Shown here piece after piece: positions 1-8,590 of a stretch of 64,000 nt of DNA. Each line of letters opens with the position of its first letter. The first letter of the stretch is position 1. A program made the translations under genes and the position numbers. The DNA is from CAWIMX01 sp963792785 (GTDB taxonomy: Bacteria > Acidobacteriota > Vicinamibacteria > Vicinamibacterales > CAVVIG01), in NCBI GenBank assembly GCA_963792785.1, contig CAWBXO010000001.1, positions 1,984,001-2,048,000 on the forward strand, written 5' to 3'. A model generated the notes under the pieces. The model worked only from the letters and a program-made list of their open reading frames with translations. It ran no database searches and was not told the DNA's origin.

Positions 1-903
1 CCGACGCCGAGGTCGAACAGCTGCACGCGCCCCTCGTCGGCGGCGCGGCGGAGCGGCGCGTAGTCGGACGGGCGGATCACGCTGGCGACCATGTCGGCCT
101 GTCCGGCCTCGAGGCGCAGCAGCTCGGCGTCCTGATCGGGCACGATTTCGAGCGTGATGCCGTCGAGGTACGGCAGCGCGGCGCCCGCGGCGTCGGTGCG
201 CCAGTAGCGCGGATTGCGGGTGAGCCGCACGCGCTGCCCCGGCTCGTAGCCGGCGGGCACGAACGGCCCCAGGCCGGCGAAGTCGTCGAGCGGGGCGCTC
301 AGCCCCCACGCCGATCCGAGCGTCCCGTGCTCGAGCGCCGGCTCGAGCGCGTGCCGCGGCAGGATCGGCACGTTGGCGAGAATGCGCACCCCCGGACCAT
401 AGGGCGCCGGAAACGTGAACACGACCGTCCGGCCGTCGGGCGCCGTCACGGCGAGCGGCCGGCCGTCCACCTTCAGGGAGTCGGCCAGCGTGCTGCCGAC
501 CGTCGGGTCGTACAACGCGCGGAATGTGAAGACGACGTCGGCGGAGGTGAACGGCTGGCCGTCGGAGAACGTGACGTCCGGACGGAGCGCAAGCGTATAG
601 GTGCGGCCGTCATCCGCGGCGGGACCAGGAGGTGGCGAGCCACGGCTCCACCTCGTCTGAAATCGGATTGATGCGGACGAGCGACGCCTGCGTCAGCGTC
701 TGGGAGAGCAGCACGTTCGTGGTGTCGATCCGCGCCGTGAGGCGGTTGTAGGACTGGGGCTCGTTGCGGACCGTGGCGACCAGCGTGCCGCCGCGACCAG
801 CCGCCGCCGGCGCTTCGGGCGATTGCCCGCACGCCGTTACCGCGAGCGCGGCCAGAAGGGCCGCGGGCAACTTGACCGCTAATTTCCGAGTCTGTCTGGT
901 CAA
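1..903 (-). CDS. Peptide/nickel-type ABC substrate-binding lipoprotein (partial, frameshifted)
   Basis: Extracytoplasmic solute-binding protein of family 5 (DppA/OppA/NikA type), which captures a ligand for an ABC importer. The start is a TTG at 903, followed by a basic n-region, a hydrophobic stretch and a lipobox (LAVTAC) that marks a lipoprotein. The next residues (RGGTLVATVRNEP...YNRLTARID) are the usual family 5 N-terminus. The frame hits a stop at about 610. Removing one base near 616-622 restores a reading (ADDGRTYTL..., FSDGQPFTSADVVFTF) that stays open to base 1. The gene continues beyond the left edge, so the rest of the protein and any permease genes are not visible. The break is either a sequence error or a real mutation. 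Confidence 0.8.
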
Positions 904-1204
904 ATTTCGACCTGCCGGCCAATGGATTGGCCACTCAGAATTGCGTGAAATTCGAGGGGCGACCCTGACACTCCGTGCAACTTGCCCGCGACTTTACAAC
1001 TCTGCCGCCCGCCTCAGCCAGTTTCTTGGCTGCGGCATCGGATGAGCCGGCGGCTCGCGTTCCGGATCCTAGTACGACAAGTTCAATTCTCACAAGCGGT
1101 TGCCAGCCTTCGCAGGGGGCGTGGCCGGGCGAGCCCGGTCCGGCACCAGCCCTGCCATTACCCACGGACGGAAGTGCTCCACTCGAGGTGAGGTGACGAG
1201 AGCG
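904..1204. other. Intergenic region, divergent upstream regions
   Basis: About 300 bases between the substrate-binding protein (minus) and the helix-turn-helix gene (plus). It should hold the promoters of both. Small frames here have no family resemblance and no good ribosome site. I see no clear -35/-10 pair, no sigma-54 GG-N10-GC motif and no hairpin with a T-tract. Confidence 0.5.
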
Positions 1205-1423
1205 ATGGAAACAACCAACGTGGCGCCGGCGGGCGTTGAACCTCGTATCGGCCGAAGCGTCTCGCTCGATCACGCCGCTCAGCTCCTGGGCGTGTCGCGG
1301 CGAACGATCTACAACCGGATTCGCGAGGGGCGCCTGCAGACGATTCGCACCATCGGCGGTTCGCAGCGCGTGTTGATCGAGTCGGTCGTCCAGGTCCCGG
1401 AACACACGCAGCCGCGCTACTGA
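1205..1423 (+). CDS. Small helix-turn-helix (excisionase/MerR-like) DNA-binding protein
   Basis: A 72-residue protein made mostly of one HTH_17-type domain: VSLDHAAQLLGVSRRTIYNRIREG followed by a short wing (RTIGGSQRVLIESV). Such domains bind DNA as excisionases or small regulators. The ATG at 1205 is chosen because a GAGGTGA-type ribosome site precedes it and the domain starts soon after; longer in-frame extensions are low-complexity. The protease gene begins 29 nt after its stop on the same strand, so the two are probably cotranscribed and this protein may regulate the protease locus. No integrase or phage gene is nearby, so an excisionase role is unlikely. Confidence 0.7.
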   Translation: METTNVAPAGVEPRIGRSVSLDHAAQLLGVSRRTIYNRIREGRLQTIRTIGGSQRVLIESVVQVPEHTQPRY

Positions 1424-1452
1424 ACGTTTCGTAACCCCAGGGAGACACGCCC

Positions 1453-3201
1453 GTGACCCCTTCGTTCGGAACCGCTCTTCGGTCGGCCCGCCAGGCCGCG
1501 CGTATCGCCGTTCTGGCGGCACTGGTGGCCGCGTGGACTGCGCCGGCGAGCGCGCAGCATCGCGCGCGGCTCAGCGACGACCTGACGACCCATCTCCGCG
1601 CGGGCAGCCAGACGATCGACGTGATCGTCGAGGGCGACCAGGGGACGGTCAACGAGCTGGCGCGCCGCTACAACCTCAAGGTCCACAAGCGGCTGGCGAG
1701 CGGCGGTGTGCTGCGCGTGAACGCCGGCCAGCTCGACGCGCTGCAGCAGGACGGCCTCGTCGATCACCTCTCGGGCGACGTCCGGCTCCACTCGACCGTG
1801 GAGGACGTGACGGCCGAGACGATCGGCGCCGACCAGCTCTGGGCGGGCGCCGGGTCGCTGCCGCGGCTGTCGGGCAAGGCAATCGGCGTGGCGGTGATCG
1901 ACTCCGGGATTGACGTGAACCATCCTGCGCTCAAGGGCAAGGTGGTGGCGGCGGTGGACTTCACCGGCACGGGCTCCACGGCCGACGCGTTCGGCCATGG
2001 CACGCACGTGGCCGGCATCATCGCCGCGCGCGCCGGGCGCACGGCGGACACCTCCGGCATCCAGGGCATCGCCTACGGCGCGTCGCTCATCAACCTGCGC
2101 GTGCTCGGGGACGATGGGAGCGGGATGGCGAGCGACGTGATCGCGGCGATCGACTGGGCGATTGCCAACCAGAAGCGCTTCAACATCGGCGTGATCAACC
2201 TGTCGCTGGGCGCGCCGGTCATGCAGCCGTATCGCGACGATCCCCTCTGCGGGGCGGTCGAGCGGGCCGTGCGCGCGGGCATCGTCGTGGTGGCGGCGGC
2301 GGGGAATTTCGGGCGGACCGAGGACGGGACCAAGACGGTGTTCGGCGGGATCACGACGCCGGGGAACAGCCCGTTTGCGATCACGGTGGGGGCGATCGAC
2401 GCGCACGGGACGGCGGATCGCGGTGACGACACGCTGGCGACGTACAGCTCGAAGGGGCCGACGCGGTACGACCTCGTGATCAAGCCGGATCTGGTGGCGC
2501 CCGGGAGCCACGTGGTGTCGGCGGAGGCGGCCGGGTCGTACCTGCAGCAACTGCTGCCGGAGCGGCACGTGGCGGGCGGGGCGACGGACGGCTACCTGCA
2601 GTTGTCGGGGACGAGCATGTCGGCGGCGGTGGCGAGCGGGGCGGCGGCGCTGCTGCTGGACGAGCGCGGGTCGCTGACGCCGCGGGACGTGAAGGGCCTG
2701 CTGATGGCGTCGAGCGAGTTCATGCCGTCGGCCGGGCTGATCGGGGCCGGGGCCGGGAGCATGGACGTGCTGAAGGCGGCCGAGCTGGTCACCACCAAGG
2801 GCTTCCGGGTGCTGACCAAGTACGAGCAGCAGGCGGAGCACCACGCCGGCGGCGGGAATTTCCGAGTGTCGGCTCAGGCGCAGGCGCTGAAGTCCGCGTG
2901 GGGGGATTCCATCGTTTGGAGTGATTGGGCTGGCAATGACTCCATCGTCTGGAGTGATTGGAGCGGCCGCGACTCTATTGTCTGGAGCGACTGGGGTGGC
3001 CTTGACTCGATCGTGTGGAGCGACCGGGCATCCTGGGGCGATTCGATTGTTTGGAGCGACTGGGGCAGCGACTCCATCGTTTGGAGTGACTCTATCGTTT
3101 GGAGCGACTCTATCGTCTGGAGCGACTCCATCGTCTGGAGCGACTCCATCGTCTGGAGCGACTCCATCGTCTGGAGCGACTCCATTGTCTGGAGTGACTA
3201 A
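1453..3201 (+). CDS. Secreted subtilisin-like S8 serine protease with C-terminal SIVWSD repeats
   Basis: A 582-aa exported subtilase. Start is GTG after a GGGAG site. Residues 1-35 form a signal peptide ending ASAQ. An I9-type propeptide follows (about 45-115). The catalytic domain shows the triad: Asp in VAVIDSGIDVNHP, His in FGHGTHVAGI, Ser in SGTSMSAAVASGA, with the oxyanion region VVVAAAGNFG. After about residue 455 comes a linker, then a tail of twelve DSIVWSD copies. The first five are spaced by W-G/S-rich linkers (WAGN, WSGR, WGGL, RASWG, WGS); the last seven are perfect 6-residue tandem units running to the stop. The tail carries no catalytic residue. Similar IVW[SG]D tails occur in other acidobacterial subtilases as far as I recall, but their role is not known to me. 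Confidence 0.93.
   Translation: MTPSFGTALRSARQAARIAVLAALVAAWTAPASAQHRARLSDDLTTHLRAGSQTIDVIVEGDQGTVNELARRYNLKVHKRLASGGVLRVNAGQLDALQQDGLVDHLSGDVRLHSTVEDVTAETIGADQLWAGAGSLPRLSGKAIGVAVIDSGIDVNHPALKGKVVAAVDFTGTGSTADAFGHGTHVAGIIAARAGRTADTSGIQGIAYGASLINLRVLGDDGSGMASDVIAAIDWAIANQKRFNIGVINLSLGAPVMQPYRDDPLCGAVERAVRAGIVVVAAAGNFGRTEDGTKTVFGGITTPGNSPFAITVGAIDAHGTADRGDDTLATYSSKGPTRYDLVIKPDLVAPGSHVVSAEAAGSYLQQLLPERHVAGGATDGYLQLSGTSMSAAVASGAAALLLDERGSLTPRDVKGLLMASSEFMPSAGLIGAGAGSMDVLKAAELVTTKGFRVLTKYEQQAEHHAGGGNFRVSAQAQALKSAWGDSIVWSDWAGNDSIVWSDWSGRDSIVWSDWGGLDSIVWSDRASWGDSIVWSDWGSDSIVWSDSIVWSDSIVWSDSIVWSDSIVWSDSIVWSDSIVWSD
2908..3201 (+). repeat. Twelve-copy SIVWSD-coding tandem repeat, 18-bp unit
   Basis: The 3' end of the protease gene is a coding tandem repeat of the unit GAC-TCC-ATC-GTC-TGG-AGC. 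Five spaced copies (linkers of 3-5 residues) are followed by seven contiguous copies from about 3070 to the stop. Units near the end are identical or differ only at third codon positions (ATC/ATT, GTT/GTC, AGC/AGT), as expected of recent slippage expansion under protein-level constraint. It is not a CRISPR: there are no unique spacers and the whole tract is in frame. Confidence 0.9.
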
Positions 3202-3276
3202 GGAGTTTAGATAGCACAGCGAACCAGCGCCAACTCATTACTTGTGTTGCACTTACGAAGACGAACGGAGGCTGAG

Positions 3277-3303
3277 ATGCGCACCATCATCGTTTGGGAC
3301 TAA
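3277..3303 (+). CDS. Putative 8-residue peptide MRTIIVWD
   Basis: A tiny frame, ATG at 3277 to TAA at 3303, encodes MRTIIVWD. A perfect GGAGG at 3267-3271 lies 5 nt upstream, the best Shine-Dalgarno in this part of the window. The peptide resembles the SIVWSD unit of the upstream protease (I-V-W-D core), and the DNA also matches the repeat (ATCGTTTGG then ACTAA). It sits 75 nt after the protease stop and 24 nt before the HD-GYP start. It could be a real short peptide, a leader peptide for the HD-GYP gene, or a decayed repeat copy. No expression evidence is visible in sequence alone. Confidence 0.5.
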   Translation: MRTIIVWD

Positions 3304-3327
3304 TCGTCCGATACCTAACACGGGGGA

Positions 3328-5718
3328 ATGACGACGGAGTCATCTAACTTTTCCCGGCTCGGGCGCCTGTACATCACGTCTGTCGTGCTGGCCGGATTGG
3401 TCATCATCGGCCTTTCGATCCACGACCTGTATCGCGAACCGATCGGATACGAGTGGTTTCTCCTTGCCGCGCTGACTCTAGTCAGCGGCTCGGCGAACGT
3501 TCGTCTCCCCGGAACCCACGCGACCATCTCAATCTCGGAGACCTTCGTATTCACTGCAGTCCTGTTGTACGGCCCGGCTGCCGGGGCGTTGATTGTTGCC
3601 TTGGACGGGTTGGTCATCTCCTTCTGGATCGCCAAGCGTCGCCGCGAATTGTTCCGCGTGTTCTTCAACATGTCGGCGCCGGCCTTATCTGCTTGGTGCT
3701 CCGCGCAATTGTTTTTCTACATTGCGGATATCCAGCCACTTGTACGAGAAGCGGCGACGCTCGACCGTATTCTCCCCGCGCTAGTCGCGTTCGCCCTTTC
3801 ATATTTCGCGATCAACAGCTGGCTAATCGCCTTCATCATCGCCTTGGAGAAGCGTACCAACGCGTTCCGAGTGTGGCGGCAAAACCTACTGTGGCTCTCA
3901 CTGAACTACTTCTGCGGGGCTTCGGTCGCGGTCCTCATTGTTGTTTACAACCGCTCGGTTAGTCTCGGCTATCTCGGAGTCATCGTACCGCTCCTCCTGG
4001 TGCTCTACTTCACCTTCAAGACTGCGATGGCAAGGACCGAAGATACGAGTCAGCACTTGGCTCGCGTAAATGCGCTCTACCTCTCAACGATTGAGACGTT
4101 GGCGATGGCCATCGATGCGAAGGACCAAATTACCCATGGACACATCCGGCGGGTGCAACTTTACGCAGTGAGACTGGCGCACCACGTGGGCGTTCGCGAC
4201 GAAAGCCTCATCAAAGCTATCGAAGCCGCCGCGCTCCTGCACGACATGGGGAAGCTCGCGGTACCGGAATACATCTTGAACAAACCCGGGCGGTTGACAC
4301 CGGCTGAATTCGAAAAGATGAAGTTGCACGCTACAGTCGGAGCGGACATCCTGTCAGCGATTGATTTTCCCTATCCCGTTGTCCCAATCGTGAGACATCA
4401 CCACGAGAACTGGGACGGAACGGGATACCCAGCAGGGCTCAAAGGAACTGATATTCCCATGGGCGCTCGACTGCTTTCCGTCGTCGACTGCTTCGACGCC
4501 CTGACATCCGATCGACCTTACCGTCCTCGCCTATCGGCAGATGAAGCACTCGCCATCTTGTTTGAGCGACGCGGCACGATGTACGACCCTTTAGTCGTCG
4601 ACACGTTCGCCAACGTGCATCTGTCGCTCGTTGAGGAGGCAAGCGCATCGTCCGAGGGACGTGGTGTATCAGATCAAATTGCGACCGCGATCCAAGTGGC
4701 CTCACCCGGTTCAGCGCCCCGATCGAGTGGCCTAGAAACAATCGCCTCGGGCTCAGATGAAATGCTAACGCTCTACGAACTTGCTGGCGCACTCGCCGGC
4801 CAAGCGAGTGTCGGCGACACAGCCGATGTTCTTGCCAAGCACCTGAAGAGGCTAATTCCGTTCTCACTGTGCGTCCTCTATGTGAGGGACTCCGCCACCG
4901 ACGAACTCGTTGCTCGGCACTGCGTCGGAGATGCGAACACTCCCATCAAGGGGCTTCGCATCCCGCTCGGGCAACGGTTAAGCGGCTGGGTGGCCGCACA
5001 TCGTCAGACAATTGTCAATTCGGATCCGAGTCTCGACTTGGGAGAAGTCGCACGGTGCGCCAATCCGCGTCTGCGGAGTTGCCTTTGCGCTCCACTCATC
5101 TCGAAAGGAGAACTCGTCGGCACGCTGACTCTATACTCGGCGACCGCGGATGGCTTCAGCGACGACCACCGTCGCATCATTGAGGCGGTTGCAAGACAGA
5201 CGGCTCACACGTTTCAGAGCGCCGCAGAATTCGATGACACCTCAAGACGCGATGGTCTGACCGGATTGCCCTCCATTGGTCAGCTTCAAGTACTGCTGGA
5301 CCGGTCCAAGCCACAGGAAACCGCCACGTCACTGCAACCGAGACTCCTCCTGCTCGACATCACCAATCTAAAAGCAATCAACAAAAGATTCGGGGTGACC
5401 CTGTGCGACGAATCGATTCGACATCTGGCTCGCCAACTCCGCACGTGCCTGCGGACCACCGACCTGCTGTTCCGGTACGGCAGCGACACATTCGTCGCAA
5501 TGCTGGACACTGGCGATGAGTTAGCCATCAGGGATACGGCCGAACAAATGCGTCGCAACGTTCGCAACGCGCCGCTGTCTACTCCCGATGGTCAGTACGT
5601 TGTTATGGATCTCGCTTGGAGCATCATCAGTCTCCCTGAATCGAGTTCTACGCTAGAAGAAGCGATCGCGCGCGGTCGAACGGAGATCGCTGACAGATCT
5701 CGAGCTCAGATTCACTAA
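3328..5718 (+). CDS. Membrane HD-GYP phosphodiesterase with GAF and degenerate GGDEF domains
   Basis: A 796-aa membrane signalling protein expected to degrade cyclic di-GMP. Residues 1-235 hold about seven membrane segments. The HD-GYP domain (about 245-430) has HD in LLHDMGKLAVPEYILNKPG, the HHH motif in VRHHHENWDGTGYPAGLKG, and ARLLSVVDCFDALTSDRPYR. A GAF domain follows (about 480-630). The C-terminus (about 645-790) is GGDEF-like (DGLTGLPS at its start), but the active-site motif reads YGSDTF, so it should not make cyclic di-GMP. The order HD-GYP, GAF, GGDEF is the reverse of the common one. The start ATG has only a GGGGG very close by. The gene is visibly less GC-biased in codon use than genes after 7500. 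Confidence 0.88.
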   Translation: MTTESSNFSRLGRLYITSVVLAGLVIIGLSIHDLYREPIGYEWFLLAALTLVSGSANVRLPGTHATISISETFVFTAVLLYGPAAGALIVALDGLVISFWIAKRRRELFRVFFNMSAPALSAWCSAQLFFYIADIQPLVREAATLDRILPALVAFALSYFAINSWLIAFIIALEKRTNAFRVWRQNLLWLSLNYFCGASVAVLIVVYNRSVSLGYLGVIVPLLLVLYFTFKTAMARTEDTSQHLARVNALYLSTIETLAMAIDAKDQITHGHIRRVQLYAVRLAHHVGVRDESLIKAIEAAALLHDMGKLAVPEYILNKPGRLTPAEFEKMKLHATVGADILSAIDFPYPVVPIVRHHHENWDGTGYPAGLKGTDIPMGARLLSVVDCFDALTSDRPYRPRLSADEALAILFERRGTMYDPLVVDTFANVHLSLVEEASASSEGRGVSDQIATAIQVASPGSAPRSSGLETIASGSDEMLTLYELAGALAGQASVGDTADVLAKHLKRLIPFSLCVLYVRDSATDELVARHCVGDANTPIKGLRIPLGQRLSGWVAAHRQTIVNSDPSLDLGEVARCANPRLRSCLCAPLISKGELVGTLTLYSATADGFSDDHRRIIEAVARQTAHTFQSAAEFDDTSRRDGLTGLPSIGQLQVLLDRSKPQETATSLQPRLLLLDITNLKAINKRFGVTLCDESIRHLARQLRTCLRTTDLLFRYGSDTFVAMLDTGDELAIRDTAEQMRRNVRNAPLSTPDGQYVVMDLAWSIISLPESSSTLEEAIARGRTEIADRSRAQIH

Positions 5719-5742
5719 TACTCGGCGCGAGGGGACGCCTTC

Positions 5743-8485
5743 ATGTCTCTTCTCAAAGCCAGACAAGAGGCGCTGGTTGGCCACTACGGCTTGGCCCTGA
5801 AAGCGCTTGGGGCGCCTCGCAACGCAGTCGCGGCGGACGAAATCCTTCTTCACTTGGATCTGCTGGAACGCACCGGCCAGCATCCCAAGGCCGCAGCCCT
5901 CGCGTCCCACCTTCTCTCCTCCGGCAACCTTGACGCTAGAGTGCAAGCGTTGTCCGAGTTCGTCCTAGGGCGCGCGCAGTACATTGCTGGCGACTTCGAC
6001 CAGTCGATTCGACATTTCCAGCGTTCAGTTGAAGTCGCCTCCTCGGCCCAAGATCTCGAACGAGTCTGCTGGTCGCAGCTAAATCTGTTTGTTCGACTGG
6101 CCGATTTCCTTGGACGTGATGTCCCCGCAACGCTTCTTTCCGATCTCAGAATGAACGTCGCTAGGTCGGGCAATCCTAGATTGACTGCGGCCCTCCATGT
6201 CTTCGTTGGTCAGGTTGCCGCGCAACTTGGGCAGTACCGAGTCCGCTCGCAGACACACGACCAGGGCTCAGCAACTCCTTGCGGCGGCACCTGAAGCTTG
6301 GCTCGAAGGCGTGGCCGCTGCAAATCAATGCGCTATGTTCGTCGTATTGTCAGAACTCGACGAAGCGAGCCGACACGGAATCAATGCACTCAGATTTGCC
6401 AGGTTGTCTGGATCGGCCGTTCTTGAACGGCGTTGCCTTATCAACTTGAGCCACGTCGCCTTTCAGTCCGGGAACTTCGAACAAGCTATAGGTTACTCAG
6501 AGAGGGCGGGAAGGATCGTGGCACCAGTCGGCGAAGAACGACTGGCTGACTTGGACAACATTGCGAGAATTCGTCTGGCGCAAGACCGGATCGACGAGTG
6601 CCAAACCTTATTGGAGGACGCGACCGCTCAGGAATCTGGTGAAATCCGTTCCGGATACGTCTACCGACAATTACTGCTGACTCGGGCCAACTTGCACCTG
6701 AGACGAGGTCGATGGGACAAGGTGCTTGATATCACAAGGGAAATCAACGTACTTGCAACCAAGGCTGGCGATCGCGTTCTGCAGGAGACCGCTTTTCTGA
6801 TGCAAATTGACGCTAGCGTGCAACTGGCTCGAACGGACGAGGCGATTGCGACCCTCATCGGTTCGGTTGCGCAGCTGTCTGGTGCTGATCTACATCTGTA
6901 TGCGGACTATCAAAGATCTCTAGCATGCTGGCTCGCGACCATCGGCGAAACGGCCCTGGGATTGCGCCACTTCCGGTGGGCTGAGTCGGTTCTTCAAAGC
7001 CTGAAGAGTACACCCGGTCGAACTGAACTGCAGATACGGTGGAACGCGTTGTCTAGACCCACCGTAGACGCGGCGGAGGAGGGGCCGCGTGAACCCGCAA
7101 GATCGCAGGCGAATCACTTAGCCTGTCAACTTACGGCGCAGGCCGCAGTCGCTGTCTTGCGGTTCGCCGAGCGGCCGGAACTGCTTGGGTTAGAGCTACT
7201 AAGCATCCTGGAGGCGTGTGAATGCACCCGTCATGCCGCGGTCGTCTCTAGATCGGATCGCGTGGAGAGGAAGATCGCGCAAATTGGTGACAACGAGTCA
7301 CCCTCCTCAAAGTGGGCGCCGGTTCGAGTCCGGCTCGGAGAAGTCCAAGCAGGCGTGGTTGAGTTGGCCGTGTACCCACTATCTGATCCGGAGGCGATAG
7401 CGACGGTCGGAGCCCTTACGGTACTCGTAGACTACGGGAAGCGCGCCGCCCGAATGCGAATCTACGAGGAGGCCGAGGCTGCGCTGTGGCCCCTCAACGA
7501 AGACTTTGACGAGGCGGTCTCCAATATACCGACCCCCGGCAGCATGGCCGAGCTCATGGCCCTCGCTCAGCGCGTCGCCTCCGCAAACCTCCCCGTCCTC
7601 CTCACCGGCGAGAGCGGCGCGGGCAAGGAAGTCATCGCCCGCTACCTGCACAAGCACTCGCCGCGCGCGGCCCACCTCTTCCTGCCGTTCAACTGCTCCG
7701 CCACGCCCCGCGATACCCTCGAAAGCCAGCTCTTCGGCTACAAGCGCGGCGCCTTCACCGGCGCCGATCGCGACCAGCCCGGCGTGATCCGCACCGCCGA
7801 ACACGGCACGCTGTTCCTCGACGAGATCGCCGACCTCAGCCTCGACCTGCAGCCGAAACTCCTCCGCTTCCTCGAGTCCCGCGAGATCTTTCCGCTCGGC
7901 GATACGCAGCCGACCACCGTCGACGTCCGCGTCGTCGCCGCCACCAACACGGACCTCGAACGCGCCGTCGCCGACGGGCGCTTTCGCGAAGACCTCTTCT
8001 ACCGCCTGAACGTCCTCCGCCTGCGCATACCGCCGCTCCGGGCGCGCCGCGACGAGATCCCCGGCCTCGCCCGCCAGTTCGCCACCCGCGCCGCCGCCGA
8101 GGCGAAGAAGACCAACATCCGCCTCGCGGACGAAACCGTCGAACAGCTCACCCTCTACCGCTGGCCCGGCAACATCCGACAGCTGCAGAACGAAATCCGC
8201 CGCATGGTCGCCCTCGCGGACCCGGACACCACGCTTCAGCCCGCCCACATCGCCGCCGAGATCCGCCGCGAGCTTCCGCCGCCTCTGGCCCCCACCGAGC
8301 CCGCGCCGCCGCCGCCGCCGGCCCATCCGCCGCTCGGAAAGCTCCGGCCTACGCTCGAGGCCGTCGAACGCGACATGATCCAGGCCGCCCTCGACGCCCA
8401 CCTCGGCGACCTCACCGCCACCGCCCGCTCGCTCGGCATCTCCCGGAAGGGCCTCTACCTGAAACGCCAGCGGTTCGGCCTATAG
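5743..8485 (+). CDS. TPR-repeat sigma-54-dependent transcriptional activator (frameshifted)
   Basis: After removal of one base near 6241 this is a single protein of about 913 aa. The N-terminal half is helical TPR-like repeats (FVLGRAQYIAGDFDQSIRHFQRS, CLINLSHVAFQSGNFEQAIGYSERA). From about residue 590 comes a complete AAA+ domain: Walker A GESGAGKE, the sigma-54 contact loop GAFTGA, Walker B GTLFLDEI, the second GESR-type region, and R-fingers. The C-terminus is a Fis-type HTH (ATARSLGISRKGLYLKRQRFG). It activates RNA polymerase with sigma-54, probably gated by the TPR part. It lies 24 nt after the HD-GYP stop, with a GAGGGG ribosome site. Third-position GC rises abruptly at about 7510, just where the AAA+ domain begins. 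Confidence 0.88.
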
Positions 8486-8488
8486 GCC
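8477..8488. repeat. 12-bp perfect palindrome at the activator stop codon
   Basis: GGCCTATAGGCC is a perfect palindrome covering the last codons and TAG stop of the TPR/sigma-54 activator. It is too short and lacks a T-tract, so it is a weak candidate terminator or protein site. Confidence 0.3.
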
Positions 8489-8536
8489 TGGAAAGCAACG
8501 CTCCGCAGAGAATACTGATGTGCCAAATTATGTATT

Positions 8537-8564
8537 TTGACTACTCAAAAACATCGGATACAAT
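8537..8564 (+). promoter_or_regulatory. Sigma-70-type promoter of mntH
   Basis: In a short AT-rich island, TTGACT (8537-8542) and TACAAT (8559-8564) are separated by 16 nt, close to the TTGACA/TATAAT consensus. Transcription would begin near 8571, about 20 nt before the mntH ATG at 8591. Confidence 0.65.
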
Positions 8565-8590
8565 GCGAGACGGTACGGCCCCCTGAACTG

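Noticed and set aside
1417..2844. Long antisense frames opposite the protease and many other genes
   Set aside because: They are Arg/Ala/Pro-rich, typical of antisense frames in high-GC DNA, with no domains and with strong genes opposite.
2874..3185. Minus-strand frame with repeated MESLQT units
   Set aside because: It is the antisense reading of the SIVWSD-coding repeat, lacks a ribosome site and ends inside the protease gene.
2908..3201. CRISPR array suspicion for the 18-bp repeats
   Set aside because: Units are contiguous or separated by 3-5 codons, all in frame with the protease; there are no unique spacers and no cas genes.
3202..3327. Sigma-54 promoter in the gap before the HD-GYP gene
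   Set aside because: TTGCA occurs, but the GG dinucleotide required ten bases upstream of the GC is absent.
8537..8590. TTG start at 8537 for mntH
   Set aside because: The TTG is the -35 element of a good promoter and the added residues do not fit NRAMP proteins.
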